Assembly: GCA_030068075.1 (NCBI GenBank)
Contig: JAINVK010000522.1
Span: 62,001-126,000, forward strand
Direction: 5' to 3'
Origin: Paguma larvata
Taxonomy: Eukaryota; Chordata; Mammalia; Carnivora; Viverridae
DNA: 64,000 nucleotides
Positions 22,130 to 33,401 of the stretch are shown here, piece after piece. The stretch's first letter is position 1. Each line of letters begins with the position of its first letter. A model generated the notes under the pieces. The model did no database searches and was not told the DNA's origin. It saw only the letters and a program-made list of their open reading frames with translations. The position numbers and the translations under genes are program-made.

Positions 22130-23984
22130 GTACGAAAAAGGAATAATTTGATGTTGCAACAAAAATGTCCAGTGCCCCAGGCCGAAGATAAACAGTACAG
22201 TGACAAGAGTTCTGTATCATTCAATGTCATATTTGCCTTGGCTGCAGCATCTCATTAAAAGTCATATAAATTATTGTCCAGTTTTACTTCAATGGTTGGA
22301 AATAAATTACTTGCACATCTCTTGTGGATTAAGTTATCTCTATGCATACGTATAAATCATGGCGAAAGAAACCAAATTACTCCCTAAATGCTCATGGACC
22401 CATATTCTTCATTCATAATAACATGTGTTTCATCTATAGACATTTAATAGTGTAGTACAGTTAATATGTTTCAAAGATGACCCTATAACACTCAGAATTA
22501 TTAACTACAACAAATCTGAACAGCAATTCAAGGCTGCCAGTTTCTTGGCAGTATAGTAGATCATTTTAATACAAGATACACCTGATAGGTTTCGGCTGCT
22601 CTCTGCTTTTAAAGGCTTTTTCTTCTGCCCCTTTTTGCCACTAAAAGAGTCAGAATGTTAGGATAACTTTAGTTACTCTGGCACTATATATATCTGGCTT
22701 TTTGTTTAAACCTGTCTTGCTTCATCTTTAGCTGCTTCAAACTTCTCTTCTAGTAAAGTTTCAACTTTAAAACCCACAGAGTTAGTTGAAAAGGTATTAT
22801 AGCAAAGACTTTTATTTGAAAACTATCTCAAGCCATCATTTTACAACTGTGTTTCTGGCAGAACTGCCATGATTAAATTTAACATTGTAGGATGAAAATT
22901 TTAAAAACAAACAAAACCACTTTTGAATATGATGCATCTGCTTTAAGTTACATAGAGCTAGGGAAATTAAGTGTCTTTAAATATATATTTTTTTCATAAT
23001 AGCAAAAATCAAAAGATGGAAGAAAGCTATGGAAGCTCATATTTAGTGTTTTTATAGAATTGCTCAAATGGCAATAAAACAAGATAATAAAATAGTAATA
23101 AAATTAAAATGTATTTAAAAGGTTCTAAGTTTCTATAATTAGCAGAGGGTTTGTTGAAGAGAAGTCTTATATTGTAACCCAAACATGTCCTACCTTAAAA
23201 TAATTAGATGGTTTTGAAAATCCTATGAAATTGGAAGAATTAACTATATGAAGAGGAAAGGGATTGATGTGTTAGTTTAAACGATTCATGTACCCCATAG
23301 ATCTCACATGATGGCAAATTTACTAATTTCTGTGAGTACATGTTGTGAAATGTTTTATGTTATTATAAATGCTTTATAATTTTGGAATGTTATGGACAAT
23401 ATACTATTTATGAATTCATACCTATCCACTATTTTTTAAACATGTCTTCACTATAAAAATAATATGAGGCAAATTTATGAAATGTGACAACTAGTTACAC
23501 TGATTACATATAAGGTTATTAAATATAGCTCACATATATACACATATATCTTAACATTAATTTTGTCTCCATATTATACCTTATAATATACATATTCTAT
23601 ATCACAGGTTCGGAAAAGTATATTGTCATGCATTAGTAATTCTGAAAATTTTCAAGATTTAAGTTGATATTAAATGTGCTTGCCAACCACTACAAAAAAA
23701 AAGAATAAGTCGTGAGGAGGAATTTTGGGATACTTTTGGGGTGGGAGGAGAAATCTGCCCTCAAATGTAAGTAATAATTGGATGTGTTGTATAGAGACTT
23801 TAAAATAATAATGATAAAATAATAATAACACTAATGATAAAGACTAGAAGTGTGTCTTTTTATCATCCTTTACTAGTAATTCTAAACGATGTCAGTGATA
23901 AAAAAAAATTCCTCTATGACGAGACAGACTACTCCTGCCAAAAAAAGTAAAAATATCTCCTTAAAGTTCCTTTGTAGTATTCGC
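22130..23984. other. Unassigned AT-rich DNA
   Basis: About 1.9 kb in which I recognise no gene or transposon. A modestly GC-richer patch (about 22540-22660) has no recognisable coding signature. Confidence 0.45.
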
Positions 23985-24258
23985 ATAATTTTTTTTTTAT
24001 TTATTTGAGTGTAGTTGACGCACAATATCACAATAGTTTCGGGTGTACAACATTGTGATTTGACAGATTTATACATCATGCTATGCCCACCACAGGTATA
24101 GCTGCCATCTGCCACCATATAACACTATTACAGTATCCACAACCTTATTCCCCATGCTGTGCCTTTTGTTCCTGTGACTTACACATTCCATAACTGGATG
24201 CCTGTGTGTCCCACTCCTCTTCATCCATTTTGCCCATTCCCCACCTCCTCAAATGAAT
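23985..24258 (-). mobile_element. LINE-1 3'UTR fragment, reverse orientation
   Basis: After a T run, the plus strand reads TTTATTTGAGTGTAGTTGACGCACAATATCACAATAG, GGTGTACAACATTGTGATTTGACA, GCCCACCACAGGTATAGCTGCCATCTG and TTCCCCATGCTGTGCC. This is the reverse complement of an L1MA-type 3' end. Confidence 0.8.
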
Positions 24259-24381
24259 TTTAAAATAACATTTGTGGTAAATTAAATATGAGTGTGACAC
24301 TGACCAAATTGGAAGTGCATATGAAATGCCAGTATCTAAAATGATACTAACAACCATCAAGGTTGTGAAGCAATCAATTCC

Positions 24382-24473
24382 CTAAGGCCCCATTTCCAAA
24401 TACCATCACATTGATGAAGAATTAAGTTTTGACAAATAAATTTTGGAGGACACAAACATTTAGACCATAGCAT
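24382..24473 (-). mobile_element. MLT1-type LTR fragment
   Basis: CCCCATTTCCAAATACCATCACATTGATG followed by GGAGGACACAAACATTTAGACCATAGCA matches the end of the reverse complement of MaLR/MLT1 LTRs (CCATCTCCAAATA...GGGGACACAATTCAGACCATAGCA). It is only a short piece and carries no coding remnant. Confidence 0.55.
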
Positions 24474-24503
24474 TGCTTATGTGAAGAAACAGTATTATTT
24501 AAC

Positions 24504-24718
24504 AGGGTGCCTGAAGGTCACTCAGTTGGCTAAGCATCTGACTTTGGCTCAGGTCTTGATTTCACAGTTCGTGAATTTGAGCCCCACATCAGGCTCTCTG
24601 TTGTCAGAGCAGAGCCTACTTTGGATCCTCTGTCCCCACTGCCCACCTCTATGCCCCTCCCTGCTTGCACTTTCTCTCTCAAAAATAAATGAATATTTAA
24701 AAAATATACTTAAAAATG
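24504..24718 (+). mobile_element. Diverged CAN-SINE
   Basis: GGGTGCCTGAAGGTCACTCAGTTGGCTAAGCATCTGACTTTGGCTCAGG carries a 2-bp insertion in the A-box region. The B box is ATTTGAGCCCC and the tail AAAAATAAATGAATATTT. An imperfect flank (AGTATTATTTAAC / GCATTATTAATC) may be the target duplication. It is more diverged than its neighbours. Confidence 0.9.
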
Positions 24719-25359
24719 GCATTATTAATCTGAAAATAAAATCATTTAGATGTTTTAGATGTTGTAAGTTTTGAATATTTATAAATCTATTATTATTTAT
24801 AATTTATAAACTTGTTTCTCTGTATTCAGTAGTCTTAACAAAGTCTAGATCAGCTCATTCATATTTCAGCTTCCCTTCATATTCATCTTATGGGGAAATT
24901 CTAACAGTATTTGAAAACTGAATATATCCTGCAAATATAAAATTTATATTTTTTAAAAATCTGAGATTAGCATATTTTGTATTTTTTATGTTATCTCATT
25001 TTCTATTCTAAAGTTTTTCCCTGAGAAAATTGGAATTATTTACATAGTTTCCTTCTAAATCAATGATATCCTTGCTAGGTTAGAAGGTTCCATGAAAAAT
25101 AGCTGTCATTATCTGGTCTATAAAATATACATCTCACAGATGCTCATATATTCTTTCCAAAGATGAGAGAAAATGTATCTACTAATAGGCAGGCATGCTG
25201 ATTTTTCTTTGGTTCTGAAGAGTAATTAGGATGTCTTCTCAGAACACAAAAACGTAAGGGAAATGGTGCCACTTACACAAGTAACTAATGTAACTCTTGC
25301 CAACAGGGGCGGTTAGAATTAAGTACAGGTGGAAGAGTCAAGGCTTGATAGACAGATGA
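24719..25359. other. Unassigned AT-rich DNA
   Basis: No gene or recognisable element. Confidence 0.5.
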
Positions 25360-25640
25360 TGAGTTAGGTCATTCATGATATTATAGAACGTGTTGGTTTG
25401 GGTTTTAACGAAAGAGCAAAGAGAACTAATTAATTCAGTTAAAACTAGGAAGTGACATGATCATAGATCTGTAAAAACACTGTGCTGCATGTAAAAATTA
25501 AATGGACTAGTGAATTAAAAGACTTGGGTACATCTGTTAGGAAGATTTTGAAACGGTCCAAGTGGGGGATGAAGACAGAATGAAGTGGAGTCGTATTGGG
25601 AAAGAGTCTCAATTTCTGAAATGTACAAATCAAAGTAAAG
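25360..25640 (+). mobile_element. Ancient interspersed repeat, same family as 8331-8640
   Basis: TAGGTCATTCATGATATTATAGAACG, ACTAGGAAGTGACATGATCATAGATCTG and AGGAAGATTTTGAAACGG follow an old mammalian repeat whose consensus includes GGAGTGACATGATCTGATTT and further downstream blocks. The formal name is not certain to me. Confidence 0.45.
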
Positions 25641-25977
25641 TTCCTTTTTAATTTGTGTTTTAAATGCACAAATATTACTGACCAATACTTTCCAATTTGG
25701 CAACAAAGAATCTTAGAATATATTCTTTAGAAGTGCATTACAGATCATAACATGGAGGATTGCTTTTCCATGATTATTTTGAATTTTTAAAGAGGGTAAA
25801 AATACCTTTTTAAAATTTCATGGTATTATGGTATTTTATTATTCATTTTCTCATATATAATATAGAAAGATAAACCTCAATGTTAGAAAGCTCCCAAGCC
25901 CATATACTACAGTTGTATAGATTAAAGAAGCAGGTCAAATTTGTGATAAACTTTCCCTCACAAAAAAATACTTTACC
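25641..25977. other. Unassigned AT-rich DNA
   Basis: No feature recognised. Confidence 0.45.
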
Positions 25978-26109
25978 TTTTTTCTAGCTTTATTAAAGTA
26001 TAAATGACAAATAAAATTGTACAAGTTTAAAGTGTACAACCTGATGATTTAATATATATGTATACATTGTGAACTGATCATCTCAATTAAATTAATTAAT
26101 ACACCCATC
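25978..26109 (-). mobile_element. LINE-1 3' end fragment, reverse orientation
   Basis: TTTCTAGCTTTATTAAAGTATAAATGACAAATAAAATTGTACAAGTTTAAAGTGTACAACCTGATGATTTAATATATATGTATACATTGTGAA is classical antisense L1MA/L1MB 3'UTR sequence, described here by its order of blocks. It is short and inactive. Confidence 0.8.
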
Positions 26110-27233
26110 AGGAAGAAGAAAGTTGCAATGATCTTTATATTCAGAATTTATAATTATATCCTCAAAGTATATAGCAAAGGAAATTAAGAAATCATTTCTC
26201 ACTCAAAAAGGTATTGCTGACTACAGCAATCATACCTGCCAATGATAAGTAAAAAGTACTAATAATCATAGGTGTGTGTTATTTGTCAGCGAATATGTCC
26301 ATTATTTTGAACATTTGATTTACTTTAGTCTTATTTTAAATATGACATTAATTACAAATGTTCAGTAGTCTAATATAGTATTTCAGTTGCTACTTTTTTT
26401 TTTGAAATGTCCGAAAGGGCTTTTCATGCAAAAACCAATGTTAAAATCACTGTTAGAAAATGTTCCTTCTCCTTCACCTTGTCGTGCTGAGAGTATAGAA
26501 GGGTAGAAACAGATCAAAGACCAAGTGACTGTGCTCACAGATTGATTTTTCGAATCTCTAAGGTATAGAACCTTGCTTCAACATACATATTTCTTTTTTC
26601 TACATGCCAAAATTTTGGTTTATTTTTCTTTATCATAAAACACAAAAGAACATATATTCATAATATGTTTGGCCCTTCAACCTGTTCTGAAAAGTTCTCC
26701 CCACATCGAATCAGCAGCAACATTCTTTACTTTTATTCCTATTAACCCAATTTTTAGGATGATTGCTTAACTTTATTCTATTTTAGTCACCTTTGTGGAA
26801 AATATCAGAATGAATTTGAAAAAATGGAGGATTATTGATGTGTAAAAGTGCATTTAGTAAAATTGTGTGATTTGAACAATTTCAAATCATTGTCTACCAG
26901 CAGGTTTAAAAAAATTCCAGAGCACCATCAGCAGTGCTGTAGGCCTACAACACATTTCATAATAATATTCTTCATAAGAATAAGGCATATTCATAAAACA
27001 TAGTTTATCTCGAATAAATTTCAGAGTGTATCTATAGGCTTTCTTTTGTTTGTATAACATGATTTGTAATTCCATTGCTTTGTTGGGCATATGCTTCTTT
27101 CCATAAAACAGAAGCCTGTACTGCAGAAACTGATGGCAGAAGACTCTTAATTATTGAAGAGATCTCTAACCAGAGGCCTGCATGGAAAATGTTTTCTTTT
27201 ATACTCAACTATTATTTTATCCATGGTTATTTA
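26110..27233. other. Unassigned DNA
   Basis: No repeat or gene could be supported. A T run lies at about 26396-26404. The segment 27090-27205 is a little GC-richer but shows no recognisable protein. Confidence 0.45.
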
Positions 27234-27235
27234 AA

Positions 27236-27496
27236 CAAAACTCTTTTAATGTTTACTCATTTTTGAAAGAGAGAAGGAGAGAGAGGAGAAAGGAGACAGA
27301 GAGAGAGCGCGAGAGATAGAGAGAGAGAGAGAGAGAATGAGTGGGGGGGGAGACAGAAGGAGACACAGGATATGAAGCAGGCTCCAGGTTCTAAGCTGTC
27401 AGCACAGAGTCCGAAGCAGGGCTTGAACCCACGAAGCATGAGATCATGACCTGAGCTGAAGTTGGACACTCAACTGACTGAGACACCTAGGTGCCC
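27236..27496 (-). mobile_element. CAN-SINE with expanded GA tract and target duplication
   Basis: The flanking repeat CCATGGTTATTT lies at about 27221-27232 and 27497-27508. The purine strand of the CT block has expanded to a GAGA/GCGC/GATA-containing run (about 27265-27355), which makes this copy longer than usual, at about 260 bp. Confidence 0.95.
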
Positions 27497-27508
27497 CCAT
27501 GGTTATTT

Positions 27509-27910
27509 TTAAATCTGTCGTTATTAACCATTCCATAGTACGGTAACAGGAGTTAAAGACCGTCATTTTGCATTTCACAGAACCTGTGTTGTTTAATAAT
27601 TATTATGATGATAAATGGAAAACAATTACACTATTAAAAACTAGCAAATAGTGAATAGATTTACAACTACAAAAAACACTTCTTAAATTAACATATTAAT
27701 CCACTTCTTATATTACATATTAATCCACTTATTATGGAATTGTTTATCTGATATTTAATCAAAGGTTGATGTCCAGCAAGATAATAAAGCCGTATAAAAT
27801 AATTCAGTCTCCCCACTAAATATATATTATAATATTTTTTAATGAAAATTTACAAAGATAGTCAAAGTGATACTCCTCCTCTAATTTAGGTTGATATCAG
27901 AAGAGATTAT
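27509..27910. other. Unassigned AT-rich DNA
   Basis: No recognised element. A local direct repeat (ACATATTAATCCACTTATTATG-like) occurs near 27690 and 27715. Confidence 0.45.
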
Positions 27911-27926
27911 AGAAGACATGAGTCCA

Positions 27927-28144
27927 GGGGTACCCGAGGGCTCAGTAGATTAAACCTCAGACTTCTTCGCCTCAGGTCATCATCTCTTGGTCTGTGGGTT
28001 CAAGCCCCGTGTTGGGTTCTGTGCTGACAGCTCAGAGCCTGGAGCCTCGTTTGTATTCTGTGTCTCCTTCTCTCTTTACCCCTCCCCTGCTCATGCTCTG
28101 TCTCTCACTCTCTTTCAAAAATAAACCTGAAAAAAAAAAAAAAA
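27927..28144 (+). mobile_element. CAN-SINE with 16-bp target duplication
   Basis: AGAAGACATGAGTCCA (27911-27926) and AGAAGACATGAGTTCA (28145-28160) differ at one base. The tail is AAAAATAAACCTG followed by about 15 A. The head is slightly degraded (GGGTACCCGAGGGCTCAG). Confidence 0.95.
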
Positions 28145-28286
28145 AGAAGACATGAGTTCATATTTAGGAGAAAACAGTGAATAGAATGTTGGAGTTTTGT
28201 TAGGGTATCATTTTCAGTTTGGCTATCTTGCAATACAAAAACTGTGAAGAAAATATTGAAATTAAAAAAAAAAAAAAAAAACACTA

Positions 28287-28512
28287 GGGGCGCCTGGGTG
28301 GCTCCGTCGGTTAAGCCTCCGACTTCAGCTCAGGCCATGATCTCACAGTCTATGAGTTCGAGCCCCGCGTCAGGCTCTGTGCTGACGACTCAGAGCCTGG
28401 AGCCTGCTTCAGATTCTGTATCTCTCTCTCTTTCTCTCTCTCTCTCTCTGCCCTTCCCCTGCTCATACTCTGTCTCTATGTCTCTCAAAAATAAATAAAC
28501 GTTAAAAAAAAT
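28287..28512 (+). mobile_element. CAN-SINE, least diverged copy in the window
   Basis: The head GGGGCGCCTGGGTGGCTC is intact. The polymerase III A-box-like TGGCTCCGTCGG is at 28299-28310 and the B-box-like GTTCGAGCCC at 28356-28365. The CT block contains an expanded (CT)n. The tail is AAAAATAAATAAACGTT plus A runs. An A-rich direct repeat ending ACACTA (about 28271-28286 and 28513-28529) is the target duplication, so it inserted into a pre-existing A tract. Confidence 0.97.
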
Positions 28513-28529
28513 AAAAAAAAAAAACACTA

Positions 28530-29229
28530 AAGAAAACTGCTGCCTGTAATAAGAAATGATCTATGGAAGTATATGAAAACAAGAAAAATATGTTTTACAA
28601 ATATCAAATATTAGAATTGGCTTTTACTCCTCATATTAAGTGTATTAGCAATAAAATCCCTTTTATAAAAAGTGTGTTCATTGTTGAGAACAAAAATAAG
28701 AGAGTCTCATATCTAGACTAGTTTTTATTATATTATCTATAAATTTTCACTATCGACTGCATGAAAGATTATTTAAATATTTTTTGTTAATTAAATATTT
28801 CTGATTTTCTATAATGATTTAATGTGATAGCAAAGCATGTATACGTATTTCTCTTTTTAAATAGAAAATCAATTGGAGTCATTTTACTAGTTAAAATGCA
28901 TAAATACTTTACATGCATATTCATATATCTGTCCTTATTCATACACTTACATATATTCATTTCAGTCCATTAGTTTAATAAGCAAATGAATATAACTGTA
29001 TAAACAAGCAAAAACAAGGCATTTGTTCTATATATAACACAGAAAACACACTCTTTCTATACGTAAAGTTGCATATATATGTATATATCTCTATCAACAT
29101 GTATATATAAGCACACACATATAGTTGTTTATATATGTATGTAAGTGTATATATTAGTAGTAGTAGTAGTAGTAGTAGTAGTAGAGGGGAAAATAGCATA
29201 AATGATAAAAAAGCAAAGTGTAACGTTCT
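28530..29229. other. Unassigned AT-rich DNA with microsatellites
   Basis: AT-rich unique DNA. Mixed (TA)n/(CA)n is present at about 29070-29150, and a clean (TAG)10 microsatellite at 29155-29184. Confidence 0.6.
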
Positions 29230-29400
29230 ACTCCTATTTCTGTTATTATAATATCTTGGGCAAGATATTATATCTATATGTACCTCAGTTTCCTTATCTA
29301 AAAAGATATCAATAGTAATAATGACTTTCCTCATTATTTGTCCTCATTATTTGTGCCAATAGTTAATTGGCATAAATACTTAGTGAATTGTTTATCAATG
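29230..29400 (+). mobile_element. MIR SINE fragment
   Basis: CTTGGGCAAGATATTATATCTATATGTACCTCAGTTTCCTTATCTAAAAAG, then ATAGTAATAATGAC, match the MIR core (CTTGGGCAAGTTAC...CCTCAGTTTCCTCATCTGTAAAATGGGGATAATAATAG), described as aligned blocks. It is ancient and diverged. Confidence 0.7.
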
Positions 29401-29529
29401 AAAAACTTACAGTATATATGTATTATTAATTTTGTCTTTTTCGATATATTAATCATAATCAGTAATATTAACATTTGATTTACATACATACATTATTTAT
29501 TTTTTAATTAAGTTGTATTTATTGGGACA

Positions 29530-30378
29530 CACAGATGGCCAAAAACACCTGAAAAGTTGCCAACTATTATCTGGGAAATACAAATCAGAACCCCAGTGAG
29601 ATATTACCTCATACCAGTCAGAATAGATAAAACTAACAAAACAAGAAACAACAGGTATTAGCAGGAATGCAGACAAAGGGCAACCTTCTTACATTGTTGG
29701 TGGGAATGCGAACTGATGCAGCCACTCTGGAAAACAGTGTGGAGGTTCCTCAAAAGTTAAAAATAGAACTACCCTACAACCCAACATTTGCACTACCAGG
29801 TATTTGCCCAAATGTTACAAAAATACTAATTGGAAGGGAAACATGCGCTCCAATGTTTATAACAACATAATCTACGGTAGCCAAATTATGGAAAGAGCCC
29901 AAATGTCCATGGACTGATGAATGGATAAAGAAGAGATAGTATACAAATTTACAATGGAGTATTACTCAGTCATCAAAAATAATGAAATCTTCCATTTGCA
30001 AGATGTGGATGGAGCAAGATGTGGATGGATCTAGAGAGTATTATGCTAAGCAAAATAAGCCAGTCAGAGAAAGATAAATACCATATTATTTCAATCATAT
30101 TTGGAATTTAAGAAACAAAACAAATGACCATAGGAGAAAAAAGAGAGAGAGAGGCAAACCAGGACCCAGACTCTAAATTATAGAGAACAAACTGATGGTT
30201 ACCAGAGGGGAGGTAGATGGGGAGATCGATGAAATAGGTGATAGGGATTAAGGAGTATACTCGTGATGAGCGCCTAGTGTTGTATGTATGTGTCGAATCA
30301 CTAAATTGCACACTTGAAAGTAATATTACACTGTCTGTTAACTAACTGGGATTTAAATAAAAACTAAAAAAAAATAAT
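29530..30378 (+). mobile_element. Carnivoran LINE-1 3' end, 5'-truncated
   Basis: About 850 bp run from the C-terminal part of ORF2 (CCAACTATTATCTGGGAAATAC, AACAACAGGTATTAGC, GGTGGGAATGCGAACTGATGCAGCC, GGAGTATTACTCAGTCATCAAAAA) through the 3'UTR to GTTAACTAACTGGGATTTAAATAAAAACT and an A tail at about 30362-30376. It is the longest of the carnivore-lineage LINE-1 pieces that is not inverted. Stops and the duplicated AAGATGTGGATGGA (about 29999-30028) show that it is dead. Confidence 0.92.
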
Positions 30379-31671
30379 GTGTTTTGCCTGATAATTATAT
30401 GAAATAACAAAACTGCATATTTCTACTCAGTTTCATTTAAAAAATGAATAATTTAATATGTAGGTAGTGTTAGACTTTAAGTATATGAGTATCAAAAAAT
30501 TATCAAGGTCAGATATATTTTGCCAATGTCTTTGAAACCCATATATTTTTCAAAATATGCAAGAATGCTTGCAATAGCATTTAATAGCATCTTTATAAAA
30601 GGTCCTTTCTGAAATAGCTTGTTTACAAAATGTCCTAAGAATCAACTGTTCATATTAGTGTTCTAGTAATGCCTCTTTTATTATTTAATATTTTATTATA
30701 TGTATGAAATATTTTGCTTACATTTTTGGAACTTCATTTGTCTTTATTTTATTTCTGTCTTTGTCTCTGTTTTATTTCTACTCCTTTGTTTTAAAACCAA
30801 TGTGACTAGCGTAAATACGTGAATGCTTTATAAAATATTTGACTGCTGTTCAGATTAGTATTTTAAATAAATACTATTTACTTCTTTACTGTGATAATAG
30901 ATGACAGATCTAGGGACAAAAAATAAAAGTAAGAATTAGACTTACCATACACTTAATTGAAGTGTTGAGATCTTTATGGTTTTCCTCCATTACTTCAGTA
31001 TATAAACTACGGCAACTCCGTACATAGTGTTATGTGGCAGTAGAATTATAGAACTTTTCAAGTTGTAGACTCAATTTAAAATGTCAGAACCAGTGTCCCT
31101 GTGGGCCTAATTTTCTTTCCTACATCCCCTTTTCCTGCCTGCATGCTTCCCCTAGACTATGACATTTACAAGACACTGGTGAAAAGTGGCCAAAGAACAC
31201 CACAAACATAACACACATAAGGAGCCATGTATAAATAGTCTGTGTTTGTGTCATGAAGTTTGACAAGTGTGGTCACGTTAATGTGAATATACCTAAGCCA
31301 CTAATTTATCTTCCTGAATTGCAAGAGGACTACCATTTTAAAGGCTATTGTTTTCTTTAATTTAGGTGAGTGCTAATTGTTGGAGATAAAGTGAAGAGAT
31401 TGACATTTGAAAATTATGAGTGAGTAAAGTTCACGTGCTTCTTTATTTCCACTTTGATCTCTTTTCCTATGTTCATTTTGTGAGGCAATTGGTGAGAACT
31501 ACTAATATGAATGCTATTTGAGAGCTTATAATTTGGCATGAATATTGATTACATTCATGAATGCTGGCTACAGGACTAACATATATGCTATTGTTCACAA
31601 TGGAGAACTTTAATAGGGAGCGAAACTGTGGCTATGACTCTGAAAAGAATATAATATTCTTCTTATCCTAA
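30379..31671. other. Unassigned DNA
   Basis: About 1.3 kb without a recognised element. The part at 31080-31270 is GC-richer than average but has no coding signature that I can see. Confidence 0.45.
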
Positions 31672-32053
31672 TGTACTAGTGAGCTAGATCTGCCATAACA
31701 AAGTACCAAATGTTGGGTGGCTTAAAAACAGAAATTTATTTTCTCACATCTTTAGAGGATTGAAGTCCAATTCCAGGGGGTGGCAGATTTGGTTTCTTCT
31801 GAAGCCTCTCTGGTTGGCTTGCAGATGGTCATTTTCTCCCTGTCTTCACATGATCTTCCCTCTGTATGTACCTATGATGTTTATATGACACAGTCATATT
31901 GGATTAGGATCTACCCTAATGACCTCTTTTTAAACAAATTACCTGTTTAAATATCCTATCTCCAAATATTGTCAAAATCTGAGATAATAGAGCTTGGAAC
32001 ATCAACATATGAATTTTGGTGGTGGGAAGGTACGGTTTAGCCCGTAAGACCCA
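31672..32053 (-). mobile_element. MLT1-type LTR (ERVL-MaLR), reverse orientation
   Basis: The plus strand is the reverse complement of an MLT1-like LTR: TGTACTAGTGAGCTAGATCTGCCATAACAAAGTACC, GGTGGCTTAAAAACAGAAATTTATTTTCTCAC (containing the complement of the AATAAA signal), GGCTTGCAGATGG, CATATTGGATTAGG, TATCTCCAAATATTGTCA and CAACATATGAATTTTGG. The ends fit TG...CA. It is a solo LTR with no internal viral genes. Confidence 0.85.
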
Positions 32054-32636
32054 ACGGTGGCTTATCATCCTGTATATATGGTATTATTAAATTATCCACT
32101 GATGTTTCAACTGGGGCATATATATATATACATATATATATATATTAAAAGATTGCTTCACAGTGAGCAATTTGTGAGAATAGGGAAAATGAGAATGAGT
32201 TCAGAAAGTTAGAAAGGGAGACTTTTTCTTGAATTCCAGGAAAGGAACCAGACAGTAAAAGTTCATTGGTGGTCCTTCTATTTACAATATATATATATAA
32301 GTTTGCACCACTGCTAAAAGATTCTAGAGCAAATATAGATTAGTTTAGATTTTCTAGGAAATTACACCGGATGTTCAGTTATTATGATAGGGTAAATACA
32401 ATAATAATTGACCAGGCTAAAAATCATATCCCATAAGTTGTAATTCAAGCTTTTTGAAAGGTCGATCAAGGATATCTCTCAGGGTAGATGCAGAATTCAG
32501 GTTTCAGAAGCTCTTTATAGTAGTCAAAAATACCACAGGGAATAGTGGCTCTCACAGTCATGTCAAAGGAAGAACAGAAGGCTCACTAGTTTATATAATT
32601 GTTAAGTTTATAAAATTCCTTCTGTTAAATCAATAA
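32054..32636. other. Unassigned DNA with AT microsatellites
   Basis: A (TA)n tract lies at about 32117-32147 and a short one at about 32288-32299. The remainder has no recognisable gene or repeat. Confidence 0.5.
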
Positions 32637-32649
32637 TAAGCTATTCTGG

Positions 32650-32818
32650 AGCACCTGACTAACTCAGTAGGTTAGCACCCGACTCTTGATTTCGGCTTAG
32701 GTCATGATCTTGCAGTTCATGGGATGGAGCCCCGGGGCCAGCTCCTTGGTGACAGTATGGAGCCTGCTTGGGATCTTCTCTCTTACTGTCTCTCTGCCCT
32801 GCCCCTGCCTGTGCTCTT

Positions 32819-32853
<35 letters not shown>

Positions 32854-32885
32854 ATAAATAAATAAACTTGAAAAAAATAAAAGAC
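32650..32885 (+). mobile_element. CAN-SINE with perfect 13-bp target duplication
   Basis: TAAGCTATTCTGG is repeated exactly at 32637-32649 and 32886-32898. The body is the short GGAGCCTGCTTGGGATC subtype. The CT block carries about 16 CT units, followed by AAAATAAATAAATAAACTTG. Confidence 0.96.
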
Positions 32886-32898
32886 TAAGCTATTCTGG

Positions 32899-33294
32899 CA
32901 TAATTTTCTTTAAATCTCCTGTTGGAGAAGTAAAAGAAATACGAACATCTATGAGAAAATCTAAATATAGATAAAGCAAATTTTTGAACAGCAATACACA
33001 CAAGATTAATGAAACAATGAATAGTTTTTGATCCACTTATTTGTAATCATTTGGAAATAACTAAGGGATAAATGTAATTTGATAGAATGTGACTATTGGT
33101 AATAAGAATGCTAATAACTGCTAATGTCAGTGTAATCATAATTATATATATAACATATATACATATGTATACATACACACACACACATATGTACATATAT
33201 ACACACACATACACATATATATGATAATTCAGTGAATGTCTAGCTGTGTTATACTGTTACACACTATCATTATTCTCTTCTTGTGTTTTGCTAG
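32899..33294. other. Unassigned DNA with AT/AC microsatellite
   Basis: The stretch at about 33140-33222 is a mixed TA/CA repeat. The rest is AT-rich and unassigned. Confidence 0.6.
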
Positions 33295-33401
33295 GTGGTA
33301 GGAAAAAAGTAGGACTCCAGAATTAGACTGTCCTGGTTGAACCTTCAGACTCTATACTATCCCTTAGGAGCTGTGAGACCTTAGGCATGTTTCTCTGCTG
33401 G
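33295..33401 (+). mobile_element. MIR SINE fragment abutting an LTR-like element
   Basis: GTGGTAGGAAAAAAGTAGGACTCCAGAATTAGACTGTCCTGGTTGAACC, then GCTGTGAGACCTTAGGCATGTTTCTCTG, align with the MIR tRNA-like half and core. The match stops at 33401, where the LTR-like element begins, so the retroelement probably inserted into the MIR. Confidence 0.6.

Noticed and set aside
28287..28380. tRNA-like sequence with A and B boxes
   Set aside because: It is the tRNA-Lys-derived head of a CAN-SINE, not a functional tRNA gene. It has no proper acceptor-stem pairing and is followed by the SINE body.
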